Shown: positions 7,163 to 16,676 of the stretch, one piece after another | Numbering within the stretch: the first letter of the stretch is position 1 | Layout of the letters: every line of letters begins with the position of its first letter | DNA from: Euzebyella marina | GTDB taxonomy: Bacteria > Bacteroidota > Bacteroidia > Flavobacteriales > Flavobacteriaceae | NCBI RefSeq assembly: GCF_014855515.1 | Contig: NZ_JACYFK010000001.1 | Coordinates: 310,001 to 374,000, forward strand | DNA: 64,000 bases | Direction: 5' to 3' | Translations under genes and position numbers: made by a program | Notes under the pieces: generated by a model | Databases searched by the model: none | The model's input: the letters and a program-made list of their open reading frames with translations, nothing else | Told to the model about the DNA's origin: nothing

Positions 7163-9034
7163 TTATCCCTTTAACCAACTTTCACGCAGCTTCGATTCAG
7201 TTGAGCTAACACCTTGTACGGGCACAATGGTTTCAACTTGTAAAATCGGTATTCCAGCTTTACCATCTAAGGTTATTTCCTCCTCCCCTCTTCGCACAAC
7301 CATTTCAATTTCTTTGTCTGCAGACCAAGTAAAACTTCTGGCTATAACATCCCGCATAGCATTAAGATCGATTTTCGTTCCGTCTATACTTTTTATAACA
7401 TCGCCCCCTTCAGCACCTAAATCGTTAAAAAAGCTATTTTGTTCTATTCCCTTACGGATAAAAATCTCATCATCATTTTCTTTACTCACATCGATAAAGG
7501 GATTGTCACCATCTAAAAAGAAACCTGTCTGTTTTTCTACCGTCTCCGTTTGTAAACCTACTTTGGCCAAATAGTCGTTGTAATTAATCGGTGTATCACC
7601 TATCACGTGTGTATCAAAGAAAGTTCTTATTTCAGGATAGGTCATAGCCACAATCTCATCAATTAGGTCGGCATCTTGAAATGGAGTATGGTTTCCATAT
7701 TTCTTAGATAATTCTTTCATCAGCCAAAGCACGCCCTTTTCACCGTTACTCAGACTACGAAGCTCAATATCCAAAGCCATATTGATCAACGCGCCCTTTT
7801 CGTAGACATTGGCATAGTTCTTTTCATAAGGTTCTTCTAAGATATTCTTGCTCATCTCTGTAAACGACATAGAATCATCATATGCTTTGGCATTATTAAT
7901 CTTGTCCATAATTCGCTTATAAAATTCCGTCTCATCGATTAGACCTTGCTGAATCTGAAAAAGATTGGCGAAATATTCGGTAGTGCCTTCATACATCCAA
8001 AGATGCTGCGACATTTTAGGATCGTTAAAGTCGAAATACTGTATTTCTTCAGAGTGCACGTTTAAAGGCGTGACTATATGAAAGAATTCATGAGAGACCA
8101 CGTCAACCATCGCCTGCTCCAATCTCTCCTTGGGCATCGCCTCTGGCAACACCACTACAGTAGACGTATGGTGCTCCAACGCACCAAAACCTGAGGCATC
8201 GGCTCCATCCATCGTTGATAAATACAGAAGGATGTTATATTCCTTTGTTCCATCAATATCGCCCAGAAAAGCCTTTTGGGCACCCATCATTTCTTCCATT
8301 CTAGCCTTTAAACTTGATGCCTTATAAACACCTGTAGGCGAATAGATACTTAAGGTCACCGTGATATCGTTAATTTGAAAAGTCTCGGTGTTCGGTTTGG
8401 CATATTGAATAGGGTTATCGATCACTTCAAAATACCTTGAGGCCAAAAAGGTATCGACACCTTCCGCAGCTCCCTCGACCACCTTATTTTTAAGGCTGGT
8501 CGTTGCCTTTAAATCATTAGGATGGCTAATTTGTATTTCATAAGGCACTTCTTTTAGCCCCTTAAAATATCCAACAAAACCATGAAGGTTCAGCATAAAG
8601 TTCTCACCTGCCAAAATATTTGTACCTGATGGTGAAAAAACCTTATCGCTCATCTCGGCCTCAATATCATAGGTGTCATTTACCAGATAGGTAACCTTAT
8701 CAAGAGATTTACCATTATTTATCTTCCAGGTATTGTCATCGATTTTCTCAAAAGTCAGCTCTTTGCCATCATAATCCATAGCCTTAAAGCCATCCACATA
8801 CTTCCCGTAGTTGTCTTCACTATAGGTACCGGGAACCGTTTTCGGTATATAGAAAAACACTTCTTCTTGGGTAAATGCACCCGGGTCAACGCTAACAGAA
8901 ACTTGATCATCTACAACATTATTTAAGTCTAACGATGCCATAATGGTGGCCTTATCAGCCATAATCAGTGATTTACTTGAACCACATGAGTATAGCACAG
9001 CAATTGCCCAAACCGATATAAAAATTTTCTTCAT
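7163..9034 (-). CDS. M61 family metallopeptidase lipoprotein with PDZ domain
   Basis: About 623 aa. The start is placed at MKKIFIS because it gives a standard lipoprotein signal with lipobox LYSC at about residues 15-18; an ATG five codons upstream (9049) is possible. The N-terminal half is the beta-rich M61 domain. The zinc site HEFFH lies near residue 315, with the downstream acidic motif MYEGTTEYFANL supplying the third ligand, as in glycyl aminopeptidase-type M61 enzymes. A PDZ domain follows near the end (FFNDLGAEGGDVIKSIDG). It probably acts in the periplasm, anchored to a membrane, trimming peptides or handling envelope proteins. It is monocistronic and convergent with tsf. Confidence 0.9.
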   Translation of the reverse strand: MKKIFISVWAIAVLYSCGSSKSLIMADKATIMASLDLNNVVDDQVSVSVDPGAFTQEEVFFYIPKTVPGTYSEDNYGKYVDGFKAMDYDGKELTFEKIDDNTWKINNGKSLDKVTYLVNDTYDIEAEMSDKVFSPSGTNILAGENFMLNLHGFVGYFKGLKEVPYEIQISHPNDLKATTSLKNKVVEGAAEGVDTFLASRYFEVIDNPIQYAKPNTETFQINDITVTLSIYSPTGVYKASSLKARMEEMMGAQKAFLGDIDGTKEYNILLYLSTMDGADASGFGALEHHTSTVVVLPEAMPKERLEQAMVDVVSHEFFHIVTPLNVHSEEIQYFDFNDPKMSQHLWMYEGTTEYFANLFQIQQGLIDETEFYKRIMDKINNAKAYDDSMSFTEMSKNILEEPYEKNYANVYEKGALINMALDIELRSLSNGEKGVLWLMKELSKKYGNHTPFQDADLIDEIVAMTYPEIRTFFDTHVIGDTPINYNDYLAKVGLQTETVEKQTGFFLDGDNPFIDVSKENDDEIFIRKGIEQNSFFNDLGAEGGDVIKSIDGTKIDLNAMRDVIARSFTWSADKEIEMVVRRGEEEITLDGKAGIPILQVETIVPVQGVSSTESKLRESWLKG

Positions 9035-9179
9035 AAATCTCGTATTCAATTCTTTGTCAATATACTTCAGTAAAATGCTACAAGGTTATAAAATTTAACA
9101 GATACCAAGAGCATTATTAGGAAATAATTAAGGTTACCTATTACTACATTTCGAAGAGTAAACCCTAATATTTTTTGAT

Positions 9180-9187
9180 TATTTTTG
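9180..9187 (+). promoter_or_regulatory. Putative -7 element of the pyrH-frr promoter
   Basis: TATTTTTG fits TAnnTTTG and lies 20 bases before the pyrH ATG. No good -33 TTTG is seen 19 bases upstream, so support is moderate. Confidence 0.45.
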
Positions 9188-9207
9188 CTGCAACTTAATC
9201 GTAACGC

Positions 9208-9915
9208 ATGCAATACAAAAGAATTCTTTTAAAGCTGAGTGGTGAGGCTTTAATGGGAAAAAAGCAATACGGAATCGATTCCGAAAGACTCGCCGAATAT
9301 GCGCAGGAGATAAAAAATGTTAGTGAGAAAGGTGTAGAGATTGCAATTGTTATCGGTGGCGGAAATATCTTTAGAGGACTTACCGGAGCGGCCATGGGTA
9401 TGGACCGTGTTCAAGGTGACCACATGGGTATGCTGGCGACCGTTATAAATGGCCTGGCGTTGCAGAGCGCTCTGGAAACCGAAGGGGTACAGACCCGACT
9501 GCAATCAGCAATTCACATTAATGAGGTAGCCGAGCCTTTCATCAGAAGGCGCGCCATGAGGCATCTTGAGAAAGGGCGTGTGGTTATCTTCGGTGGTGGA
9601 ACTGGTAACCCTTATTTCACAACGGATTCTGCTGCAGTTCTTAGAGCTATTGAAATTGAAGCCGATGTAATCTTAAAAGGAACGAGGGTAGATGGCATTT
9701 ATACCTCAGACCCGGAGAAAGATAAAAACGCGACAAAATTCGATTCTATTTCTTTTGCAGACGTGCTTTTAAAAGGACTCAAAGTGATGGACACCACAGC
9801 CTTCACCCTGAGCCAAGAGAACGAATTGCCCATTGTAGTTTTCGATATGAACAAAAAAGGCAACCTCACCAAATTGGTAGAAGGCGAAAATATAGGTACC
9901 GTTGTCAACCTTTAA
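9208..9915 (+). CDS. pyrH: UMP kinase
   Basis: 235 aa, the typical size of bacterial UMP kinase, which phosphorylates UMP to UDP in pyrimidine nucleotide synthesis and is a hexamer of the amino-acid-kinase fold. [14 protein letters not shown] carries the phosphate-binding loop, IGGGNIFRG the glycine-rich nucleotide site, and [16 protein letters not shown] the UMP-binding region. It lies 36 bases before frr, the usual pyrH-frr pairing. Confidence 0.97.
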   Translation: MQYKRILLKLSGEALMGKKQYGIDSERLAEYAQEIKNVSEKGVEIAIVIGGGNIFRGLTGAAMGMDRVQGDHMGMLATVINGLALQSALETEGVQTRLQSAIHINEVAEPFIRRRAMRHLEKGRVVIFGGGTGNPYFTTDSAAVLRAIEIEADVILKGTRVDGIYTSDPEKDKNATKFDSISFADVLLKGLKVMDTTAFTLSQENELPIVVFDMNKKGNLTKLVEGENIGTVVNL

Positions 9916-9951
9916 ACAGACACATTCAATACGCTTAATTATTTTTGAACT

Positions 9952-10506
9952 ATGAACGAAGAGGTACAGTTTATACTTGATTCTGCTCAAGAAGGCATGG
10001 AGGCAGCCCTTAGGCATTTGGAAAAAGAATTTGTAAAAATTCGTGCCGGAAAGGCCAGTCCGGCAATGTTGTCTTCGGTATTGGTAGAATATTATGGGTC
10101 TCAGACCCCACTTTCACAGGTATCTAACATCAACACACCTGATGGACGCACCATATCGGTTCAACCTTGGGAAAAGAATTTACTTGGTGAAATTGAAAAG
10201 GCCATCATCAATTCAAATTTAGGGTTCAACCCAATGAACAATGGCGAATTAATCATCATAAACGTTCCTCCACTTACCGAAGAAAGACGTATTCAACTGA
10301 CCAAGCAAGCCAAAGCCGAGGCCGAGGATTGTAAGGTAAGTATTCGTAGTGCCCGTCAAGACGCCAACAAAGAGATACGTGACCTAGATGTATCAGAAGA
10401 CTTACAAAAAAATGCAGAGGTCGATATTCAAGAGCTGACCGATAAATACATCAAAAAAACAGACGCCTTCTTAGCCGTTAAAGAGAAGGAAATTATGACT
10501 GTTTAA
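9952..10506 (+). CDS. frr: Ribosome recycling factor
   Basis: 184 aa, the standard RRF length; with EF-G it splits post-termination ribosomes. It has the three-helix-bundle signature: LEKEFVKIRAGKASPAML near the N-terminus, then the beta-rich domain with PLSQVSNINTPDGRTISVQPW, and EERRIQLTKQAKAEAEDCKVSIRS written here as two parts of the long helix (EERRIQLTKQAKAEAE, then DCKVSIRSARQDANK). It is followed closely by a terminator. Confidence 0.97.
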   Translation: MNEEVQFILDSAQEGMEAALRHLEKEFVKIRAGKASPAMLSSVLVEYYGSQTPLSQVSNINTPDGRTISVQPWEKNLLGEIEKAIINSNLGFNPMNNGELIIINVPPLTEERRIQLTKQAKAEAEDCKVSIRSARQDANKEIRDLDVSEDLQKNAEVDIQELTDKYIKKTDAFLAVKEKEIMTV

Positions 10507-10525
10507 TCATAAAACATCACAAGAC

Positions 10526-10557
10526 AAAAAGCGACCTAATGGGTCGCTTTTATTTTT
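10526..10557 (+). terminator. Terminator of pyrH-frr
   Basis: AAAAGCGACC (10527-10536), loop TAATG and GGTCGCTTTT (10542-10551), followed by ATTTTT. The run of A before and T after makes it potentially bidirectional, but no gene converges here. Confidence 0.9.
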
Positions 10558-10620
10558 AGCTCAAATGAGATAGAAGATTATTATAAACGTTGATTCTTAG
10601 GAACACAGACAATCATTCTA

Positions 10621-10628
10621 TACCTTTG
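10621..10628 (+). promoter_or_regulatory. Putative -7 element for the RND transporter gene
   Basis: TACCTTTG matches TAnnTTTG, 19 bases before the ATG at 10648. TTAG at 10597-10600 is a weak -33 match with a 20-base spacer. Confidence 0.5.
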
Positions 10629-10647
10629 CGCTCGGTAAAATTTTACC

Positions 10648-13035
10648 ATGGCTACTAAATTCATGAAAGGTTTTTGGGAAACGACCGCTCGAATCATTCT
10701 TCGTAATCGAATTTTGATTCTTTGCCTAATTGCAGCATTTACCGTTTTTTTAGGTATGCAGTGGGAAAATATGCGCTTTAGCAATTCCCAGGCCAATCTT
10801 TTGCCCGATGACCACCCTGTAAATTTAGAATATCGTTCTTTTCTTAAACAATTTGGTGAAGAGGGTAATGCTATCGTTTTTGCGGTTCGCGACTCTGCTC
10901 TTTTCACCCCTGAGAACATCAATAGATGGAACAAGTTCAGCAAACAACTAGTAGCCTTTCCCGAGGTCGACTTTGTGCTATCCCTTGATAATCTGCAAGA
11001 GCTTATTAAGGACAATGAAAAACAAGAGTTTCAACTAAAGCCACTTATTGAAGGTCAGTTGAAGACAAAGCAAGAAGTTGATAGTATAAAGAACCATCTC
11101 TTTAACGATTTACCTTTTTACGACAAGCTTCTATACAATAAAGAAAGTTCGACCATTCGTACTGTAGTGAATATGGACAAAGATATTGTCAACACTACTG
11201 TTAGAAAAGACTTTGTGCTTAAAGACCTGACCAATTTGGTCGAAAATTTCGAGGAAGAAACCGGTTTAAACGTTCATGTTTCGGGTATGCCCTACATACG
11301 AACCATGAACTCTCAAAACATAATCGATGAAATCGGCAAGTTCATATTGGCAGCCTTGGGTGTAACATCGCTTATATTTTTCTTTTTCTTCAGAAGTTTT
11401 CGTGCCACCCTCATCTCAATGTGTATTGTAATCATAGGCGTGATGTGGGCCTTTGGTATACTCGGGCTTCTTCAATATGAAATTACGGTATTAACGGCAT
11501 TGATACCACCGTTGATTATTGTCATCGGCATTCCGAACTGCATATTTTTAATCAACAAATATCAGCAAGAGGTTAAAAAGCATGGCAATCAAGCCCTTTC
11601 GTTGCAGCGTGTCATCTCTAAAATAGGTAATGCCACCTTAATGACGAATATGACCACCGCTTCCGGCTTTGCAACTTTCATCATCACCGATAGCAAGTTG
11701 TTAAAAGAGTTCGGTATCGTAGCTTCTATTAATATCATCGGGATATTTATTCTTTCTTTATTGATCATACCGATTATCTATAGTTTTCTATCCCTACCTA
11801 AAACACGCCACCTCAAGCATTTGAACAAACATTGGGTGGATGCCTTTGTCAATTGGATGGAGAGAATTGTGAGGGAAAGAAGAATTACCGTCTATATTGT
11901 TTCCTTAGTGCTTTTGATAACGAGTATTATTGGAATTTATCAAATAGAAATATCCGGAAGCCCTATAGAAGACATGCCCAAAAGCGCCCAGTTCTTCAAG
12001 GATATCCGTTTTTTTGAACAAGAATTCGACGGAATTATGCCCGTTGAGATTGTGGTCGATACTAAAAGGCCCAAAGGCGTATTGCGCTCGACCAATCTTA
12101 AACGTATTGACCAACTTAGCGAGGTGATTACCGATATACCTGAGCTATCACGCCCCATCTCAGTCGTTAACCTGGTAAAATATTCAAAACAGGCTTTCTA
12201 TAACGGGCTACCGAAATATTATCAATTGCCTACCTCACAAGAGAGCAATTTCATCATGTCGATTGCTCAAAAATCTTCGGGTAACGAAAACTTGCTTAAG
12301 AGCTTTGTTGACAGTACCGGACAGACAGCTCGAATAACGACCTTCATGCAAGATGTGAAGACTGATCGGATGGAGCAGATTGAAGAAAGACTAAACGAAA
12401 ATATCGCTAAGTTTTTTCCGCCAGACCGATACAACGTATACATGACCGGTAGCGCTCTTATTTTCTTGAAAGGGACGAAGTATTTGGTCAAAAACCTTAT
12501 TTTATCATTGGCCTTCGCCATATTTCTAATCGCTCTATTTATGGCCTATCTTTTCAGGTCATTTAGAATGATCATTATTTCATTGATTCCCAATTTGCTG
12601 CCACTAGTAATAACCGCTGGGGTTATGGGCTATGTTGGCGTACCCATAAAGCCTTCGACCATTCTAGTATTCAGTATCGCTTTTGGTATTTCCGTAGACG
12701 ATACGATTCACTTTTTGGCAAAATATCGTCAAGAATTAATTGCCAATCGTTGGCAGATTAAAAAGTCGGTCTATGCTGCGTTAAGGGAAACGGGGGTAAG
12801 CATGTTCTACACTTCTATCGTTCTATTTTTTGGGTTTTCGGTATTCATCATTTCAAATTTTGGTGGCACGGTAGCTTTAGGCGCATTGGTCTCTGCTACA
12901 CTAATGTTCGCCATGCTTGCCAACCTAATACTTCTCCCCTCGTTATTGCTTTCTTTGGAAAGGAATATCGCAAGCAAAAAAATACTTAAAAAGCCCCAAA
13001 TCGACATCCTACCAAAGAAAGACGAAGACAATTGA
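10648..13035 (+). CDS. RND/MMPL family exporter
   Basis: 795 aa with the two-fold RND layout: one membrane helix near the N-terminus, a large extracytoplasmic domain (about 40-230), five helices (about 233-385), a helix near 420, a second large domain and a final block of five helices (from about 625 to 775). The sequence GISVDDTIHFLAKYRQE in the second half is the MMPL-type signature following TM4-equivalent. This branch includes lipid, hopanoid and sterol-like exporters; substrate cannot be read from sequence. No membrane-fusion or TolC-like partner gene is adjacent, which also suggests lipid or envelope cargo rather than drug efflux. It stands alone between frr and asnS. Confidence 0.88.
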   Translation: MATKFMKGFWETTARIILRNRILILCLIAAFTVFLGMQWENMRFSNSQANLLPDDHPVNLEYRSFLKQFGEEGNAIVFAVRDSALFTPENINRWNKFSKQLVAFPEVDFVLSLDNLQELIKDNEKQEFQLKPLIEGQLKTKQEVDSIKNHLFNDLPFYDKLLYNKESSTIRTVVNMDKDIVNTTVRKDFVLKDLTNLVENFEEETGLNVHVSGMPYIRTMNSQNIIDEIGKFILAALGVTSLIFFFFFRSFRATLISMCIVIIGVMWAFGILGLLQYEITVLTALIPPLIIVIGIPNCIFLINKYQQEVKKHGNQALSLQRVISKIGNATLMTNMTTASGFATFIITDSKLLKEFGIVASINIIGIFILSLLIIPIIYSFLSLPKTRHLKHLNKHWVDAFVNWMERIVRERRITVYIVSLVLLITSIIGIYQIEISGSPIEDMPKSAQFFKDIRFFEQEFDGIMPVEIVVDTKRPKGVLRSTNLKRIDQLSEVITDIPELSRPISVVNLVKYSKQAFYNGLPKYYQLPTSQESNFIMSIAQKSSGNENLLKSFVDSTGQTARITTFMQDVKTDRMEQIEERLNENIAKFFPPDRYNVYMTGSALIFLKGTKYLVKNLILSLAFAIFLIALFMAYLFRSFRMIIISLIPNLLPLVITAGVMGYVGVPIKPSTILVFSIAFGISVDDTIHFLAKYRQELIANRWQIKKSVYAALRETGVSMFYTSIVLFFGFSVFIISNFGGTVALGALVSATLMFAMLANLILLPSLLLSLERNIASKKILKKPQIDILPKKDEDN

Positions 13036-13092
13036 GCTAAAATCTAAACTGATTTAACCGCTAGCAACCTCTATACTTTCTAAGCAAAAAGT

Positions 13093-13100
13093 TATCTTTG
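13093..13100 (+). promoter_or_regulatory. -7 element of the asnS promoter
   Basis: TATCTTTG fits TAnnTTTG perfectly and is followed by C, as is common in flavobacterial promoters. It lies 26 bases before the asnS ATG. The -33 region has no clear TTTG. Confidence 0.55.
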
Positions 13101-13126
13101 CGCTTCAATTTTCAAGTGACCAAAAC

Positions 13127-14560
13127 ATGAAAGCATACAGCGTAAAAGAATTGCTAGAAGGAAATCTATTATTACAGGAAGTAACCGTAAACGGGTGGGT
13201 TAAAACTTTCAGAAGCAATCGTTTTATCGCATTGAACGACGGATCTACATTAGCCAATATACAGTGTGTAGTAGATTTTGAGAACTTTGACCAAGAAACT
13301 CTTAGACAGATCAACACAGGCGCTGCCCTAAAGGTTTCCGGCACCCTAACAGAAAGCCAAGGACGCGGACAAAGCTTTGAGATTCAGGTAGAGGAAATTT
13401 TCGTACATGGTGGTGCCGACCCAGAGGCCTACCCTATTCAACCTAAAAAGCATTCGTTGGAGTTTTTAAGGGAAAAAGCTCATTTACGGGTACGCACCAA
13501 TACTTTTGCCGCAATTATGCGCGTACGTTCGGCTCTCTCTTTCGCCATTCACCAGTATTTCAGGCAAAACGGATTTTACTATTTTCATGCGCCAATAATT
13601 ACCGGATCAGATGCCGAAGGTGCAGGTGAAATGTTCCGCGTTACTACTTTGAGCGATAAAAATCCAAAGCTGAATGACCAGGGTAATGTTGATTATAAAG
13701 AAGATTTTTTTGGCAAGGAAACGAATCTAACCGTTTCTGGCCAATTAGAAGCTGAAGCTTATGCTATGGCTTTGGGCAAGGTATATACGTTTGGCCCAAC
13801 CTTTAGGGCTGAAAATTCAAATACTTCAAGGCACTTGGCCGAGTTCTGGATGATAGAGCCAGAAATGGCCTTTTACGACCTTGATGCGAATATGGACCTA
13901 GCCGAAGACTTTATTAAAAATGTTATTGGTTATGTACTTGAAAACTGTGCCGATGATCTTCAGTTTTTAGAGAAACGTCTTCTTGATGAAGAAAAAACAA
14001 AACCACAGGCCGAAAGAAGTGAAATGGCTTTGATCGAAAAATTAAAGTTCGTTACAGAAAACGGTTTTAAAAGGGTTAGTTATACCGAGGCCATCGACAT
14101 ACTTAGAAACAGCAAGCCCAACAAGAAGAAAAAGTTCCAATATGCCATAGATGAGTGGGGTGCCGACCTTCAAAGTGAGCACGAACGCTACTTGGTGGAA
14201 AAGCATTTCAAATGCCCCGTGATTTTATTCGATTATCCTGCCAAAATAAAAGCGTTCTACATGAGATTGAATGAAGATGGCAAAACCGTTAGGGCCATGG
14301 ATATTCTTTTCCCCGGAATTGGTGAAATTGTTGGCGGTTCGCAAAGGGAAGAGCGACTTGATGTACTTAAAGATAAAATGGCCGATCTAAACATACCGGA
14401 AGAAGAACTTTGGTGGTATCTAGATTTAAGAAAATTCGGTTCTGCAGTACATAGTGGGTTCGGCCTCGGGTTTGAAAGATTGGTTCTTTTTACGACCGGA
14501 ATGGGCAATATCAGAGATGTGATTCCGTTTCCTAGAACACCACAAAATGCAGAGTTTTAA
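13127..14560 (+). CDS. asnS: Asparaginyl-tRNA synthetase
   Basis: 477 aa, normal for bacterial AsnRS, a class IIb synthetase. The N-terminal OB-fold anticodon domain spans about 1-110 (VNGWVKTFRSNRFIALNDGS). Class II motif 1 follows near 130 (VRSALSFAIHQYF), motif 2 is FRAENSNTSRHLAEFWMIEPE and motif 3 is SGFGLGFERLVLF close to the C-terminus. The FRAENSNTSRHLAEF form with GSAVHSGFG separates AsnRS from AspRS. It is 44 bases upstream of rpoN and may be co-transcribed with it. Confidence 0.96.
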   Translation: MKAYSVKELLEGNLLLQEVTVNGWVKTFRSNRFIALNDGSTLANIQCVVDFENFDQETLRQINTGAALKVSGTLTESQGRGQSFEIQVEEIFVHGGADPEAYPIQPKKHSLEFLREKAHLRVRTNTFAAIMRVRSALSFAIHQYFRQNGFYYFHAPIITGSDAEGAGEMFRVTTLSDKNPKLNDQGNVDYKEDFFGKETNLTVSGQLEAEAYAMALGKVYTFGPTFRAENSNTSRHLAEFWMIEPEMAFYDLDANMDLAEDFIKNVIGYVLENCADDLQFLEKRLLDEEKTKPQAERSEMALIEKLKFVTENGFKRVSYTEAIDILRNSKPNKKKKFQYAIDEWGADLQSEHERYLVEKHFKCPVILFDYPAKIKAFYMRLNEDGKTVRAMDILFPGIGEIVGGSQREERLDVLKDKMADLNIPEEELWWYLDLRKFGSAVHSGFGLGFERLVLFTTGMGNIRDVIPFPRTPQNAEF

Positions 14561-14604
14561 TCGGAAATAGTTAACTTTATAGAACTAGGCAATCCCTGAA
14601 TTCA

Positions 14605-16065
14605 ATGCTTAAACAACACTTACAGTTTAAATTATCGCAAAAATTATCTCCTCAGCAGATACAGCTGATGAAGTTGATTCAATTGCCTACCCAGGCATTT
14701 GAGCAGCGACTTAAACAAGAACTGGAAGAAAATCCCGCATTGGAAGGTGGCAAAGAAGAGGTCGACACCTATGAAGACGAATTTGCCGACAATTATGACA
14801 ATGCCGATACCGATGCCGAGACCATCAATACCGACGATATCAATATTGATGATTATTTGAGTGATGACGAGATACCTGATTACAGAACAAAAGCGAACAA
14901 TTACAGTTCTGACGATGAGGAAAAAAACGTTCCCTATGCCGCAGGGGTATCTTTCAATCAATTTTTGTTGAACCAACTAAATACCGTTTATCTCAGTGAC
15001 GAAGAGTGGGGTATTGCCGAGTTTTTGGTGGGAAGTGTTGATGAAAGCGGATACATTCGTCGGCCACTAACGGACATATTAGACGACCTAGCTTTTACCC
15101 AAAATATTTATACGGATGAAGAGACTATTGAGAAAGTTCTTAAAATAGTTCAGAAACTTGATCCGCCGGGCGTAGCGGCACGTTCTCTAGAAGAATGCCT
15201 AATTATTCAACTCAAAAGAAAAGAAGCCTCTCCGCCGGTAGAACTGGCCATAACAGTACTTGAAAAGTCTTTTGAGCAGTTTACCAAGAAGCATTATAAA
15301 AAACTTCTACAGAAACATAACATTACGGAAGAGCAATTAAAGGATGCCATTTCGGAAATTGAAAAGTTGAATCCGAAACCGGGTGGGTCATATTCAGGCA
15401 ATAACCGTATGGTAGAGCACGTGGTTCCCGATTTTTCCATACGAATCGTAGAGGGCGAACTCGAACTTTCATTGAACGGCCGTAATGCCCCAGAATTACA
15501 TGTATCAAAAGAATACAGTAATATGTTGAAGGGATATAAGGATGCCAAAAACAAGTCGAAATCGCAAAAAGATACTATTCTTTTTATCAAGCAAAAGCTC
15601 GATGCCGCCAAATGGTTTATAGATGCCATTCGCCAAAGGCAACAGACGCTATTCGTTACCATGAATTCTATTATGAACTACCAAGAAGAATATTTTCTTA
15701 CTGGAGACGAGCGAAACTTGCGCCCGATGATCTTAAAGGATATTGCCGATGAAATTGAAATGGATGTTTCGACCGTTTCAAGGGTAGCCAACAGCAAATA
15801 TGTTGATACCCCTTATGGCACTAAACTCATCAAAGAATTCTTCTCTGAATCAATGAAAAACGACCAAGGGGAAGATGTGTCGACCAAGGAAATAAAGAAA
15901 ATATTGGAAACCGTTATCGGTGAAGAATCGAAGAAAAAACCCTTAACGGATGATAAATTGGCCGCTATTTTAAAAGAAAAGGGCTACCCTATTGCCCGTA
16001 GAACGGTCGCCAAATATCGAGAGCAGCTGGATATACCCGTTGCCCGATTGCGCAAACAGATTTAA
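14605..16065 (+). CDS. rpoN: RNA polymerase sigma-54 factor
   Basis: 486 aa, typical size. Region I is glutamine-rich (LKQHLQFKLSQKLSPQQIQL) and carries activator and core contacts; region II is acidic (about 48-105); region III includes the core-binding part; the DNA-binding helix-turn-helix lies at ILKDIADEIEMDVSTVSRVA and the RpoN box is ARRTVAKYREQL near the end, which reads the -24 GG element. No enhancer-binding activator is encoded nearby. The stop overlaps the start of the next gene by one base (TAATG), so the membrane protein downstream is probably translated by reinitiation. Confidence 0.96.
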   Translation: MLKQHLQFKLSQKLSPQQIQLMKLIQLPTQAFEQRLKQELEENPALEGGKEEVDTYEDEFADNYDNADTDAETINTDDINIDDYLSDDEIPDYRTKANNYSSDDEEKNVPYAAGVSFNQFLLNQLNTVYLSDEEWGIAEFLVGSVDESGYIRRPLTDILDDLAFTQNIYTDEETIEKVLKIVQKLDPPGVAARSLEECLIIQLKRKEASPPVELAITVLEKSFEQFTKKHYKKLLQKHNITEEQLKDAISEIEKLNPKPGGSYSGNNRMVEHVVPDFSIRIVEGELELSLNGRNAPELHVSKEYSNMLKGYKDAKNKSKSQKDTILFIKQKLDAAKWFIDAIRQRQQTLFVTMNSIMNYQEEYFLTGDERNLRPMILKDIADEIEMDVSTVSRVANSKYVDTPYGTKLIKEFFSESMKNDQGEDVSTKEIKKILETVIGEESKKKPLTDDKLAAILKEKGYPIARRTVAKYREQLDIPVARLRKQI

Positions 16066-16670
16066 TGAGGGTCTTTCTAAAAGCAATATCTTACCTATTC
16101 CACCCAATTTTCATTCCTATTGCGGGTTGTATATCCTATTTTTTAATCACTCCAAAATACAGCCCTCCAGAAATCCGGAATCCCATTTTGCTTCCCGTTT
16201 TTATCCTAACGGTAATCATACCTATTATCACATTCTTTATCCTCAAAAATATCGGTCTGGCAAGTAACATTTTTGTACCGCAATTAAGAGAGCGCAAATA
16301 CCCATTATACATTAATCTTATTCTACTTTTCTTAGTAGTCTATAAAGTGATTTTCAACAATTTTATTGCTGAGCTACATTTCTACTTTTTAGGGCTGATT
16401 GCCGCTTCAATGACCACCTTGTTATTGTTGTTCTTTAAGCTAAAAGTAAGTATGCACCTCATGGGTATGGGCAGTCTTTTTATGTTCTTGGTATGCTTAA
16501 GCATTCACTTTGAAAAGAACATTACTATTGCAGTAAGCTTGGTAACGTTAGCCTCCGGTCTGGTTGCTACCTCTAGACTATATTTAAAAGCCCACTCAAA
16601 ACCTGAACTTTTAATAGGTTTTTTTATAGGGATGATTTCCCAATTAATCACGATTAGGTACTGGCTCTAA
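16065..16670 (+). CDS. Integral membrane protein with degenerate PAP2-like motifs
   Basis: 201 aa with about six hydrophobic segments. The C-terminal SRLYLKAHSKPELLIGF resembles motif 3 of PAP2 phosphatases (SRxxxxxHxxxD), with Glu instead of the final Asp, and LRERKYPLY recalls motif 1 (RxRPxP). The PSGH motif 2 is missing: the corresponding region reads MHLMGMGSL. It is therefore likely a PAP2-fold membrane protein that has lost or altered phosphatase activity, a form I associate with Bacteroidota, but function is unknown. It is translationally coupled to rpoN and followed by convergent porT only 6 bases away. Confidence 0.7.
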   Translation: MRVFLKAISYLFHPIFIPIAGCISYFLITPKYSPPEIRNPILLPVFILTVIIPIITFFILKNIGLASNIFVPQLRERKYPLYINLILLFLVVYKVIFNNFIAELHFYFLGLIAASMTTLLLLFFKLKVSMHLMGMGSLFMFLVCLSIHFEKNITIAVSLVTLASGLVATSRLYLKAHSKPELLIGFFIGMISQLITIRYWL

Positions 16671-16676
16671 AGGAAG

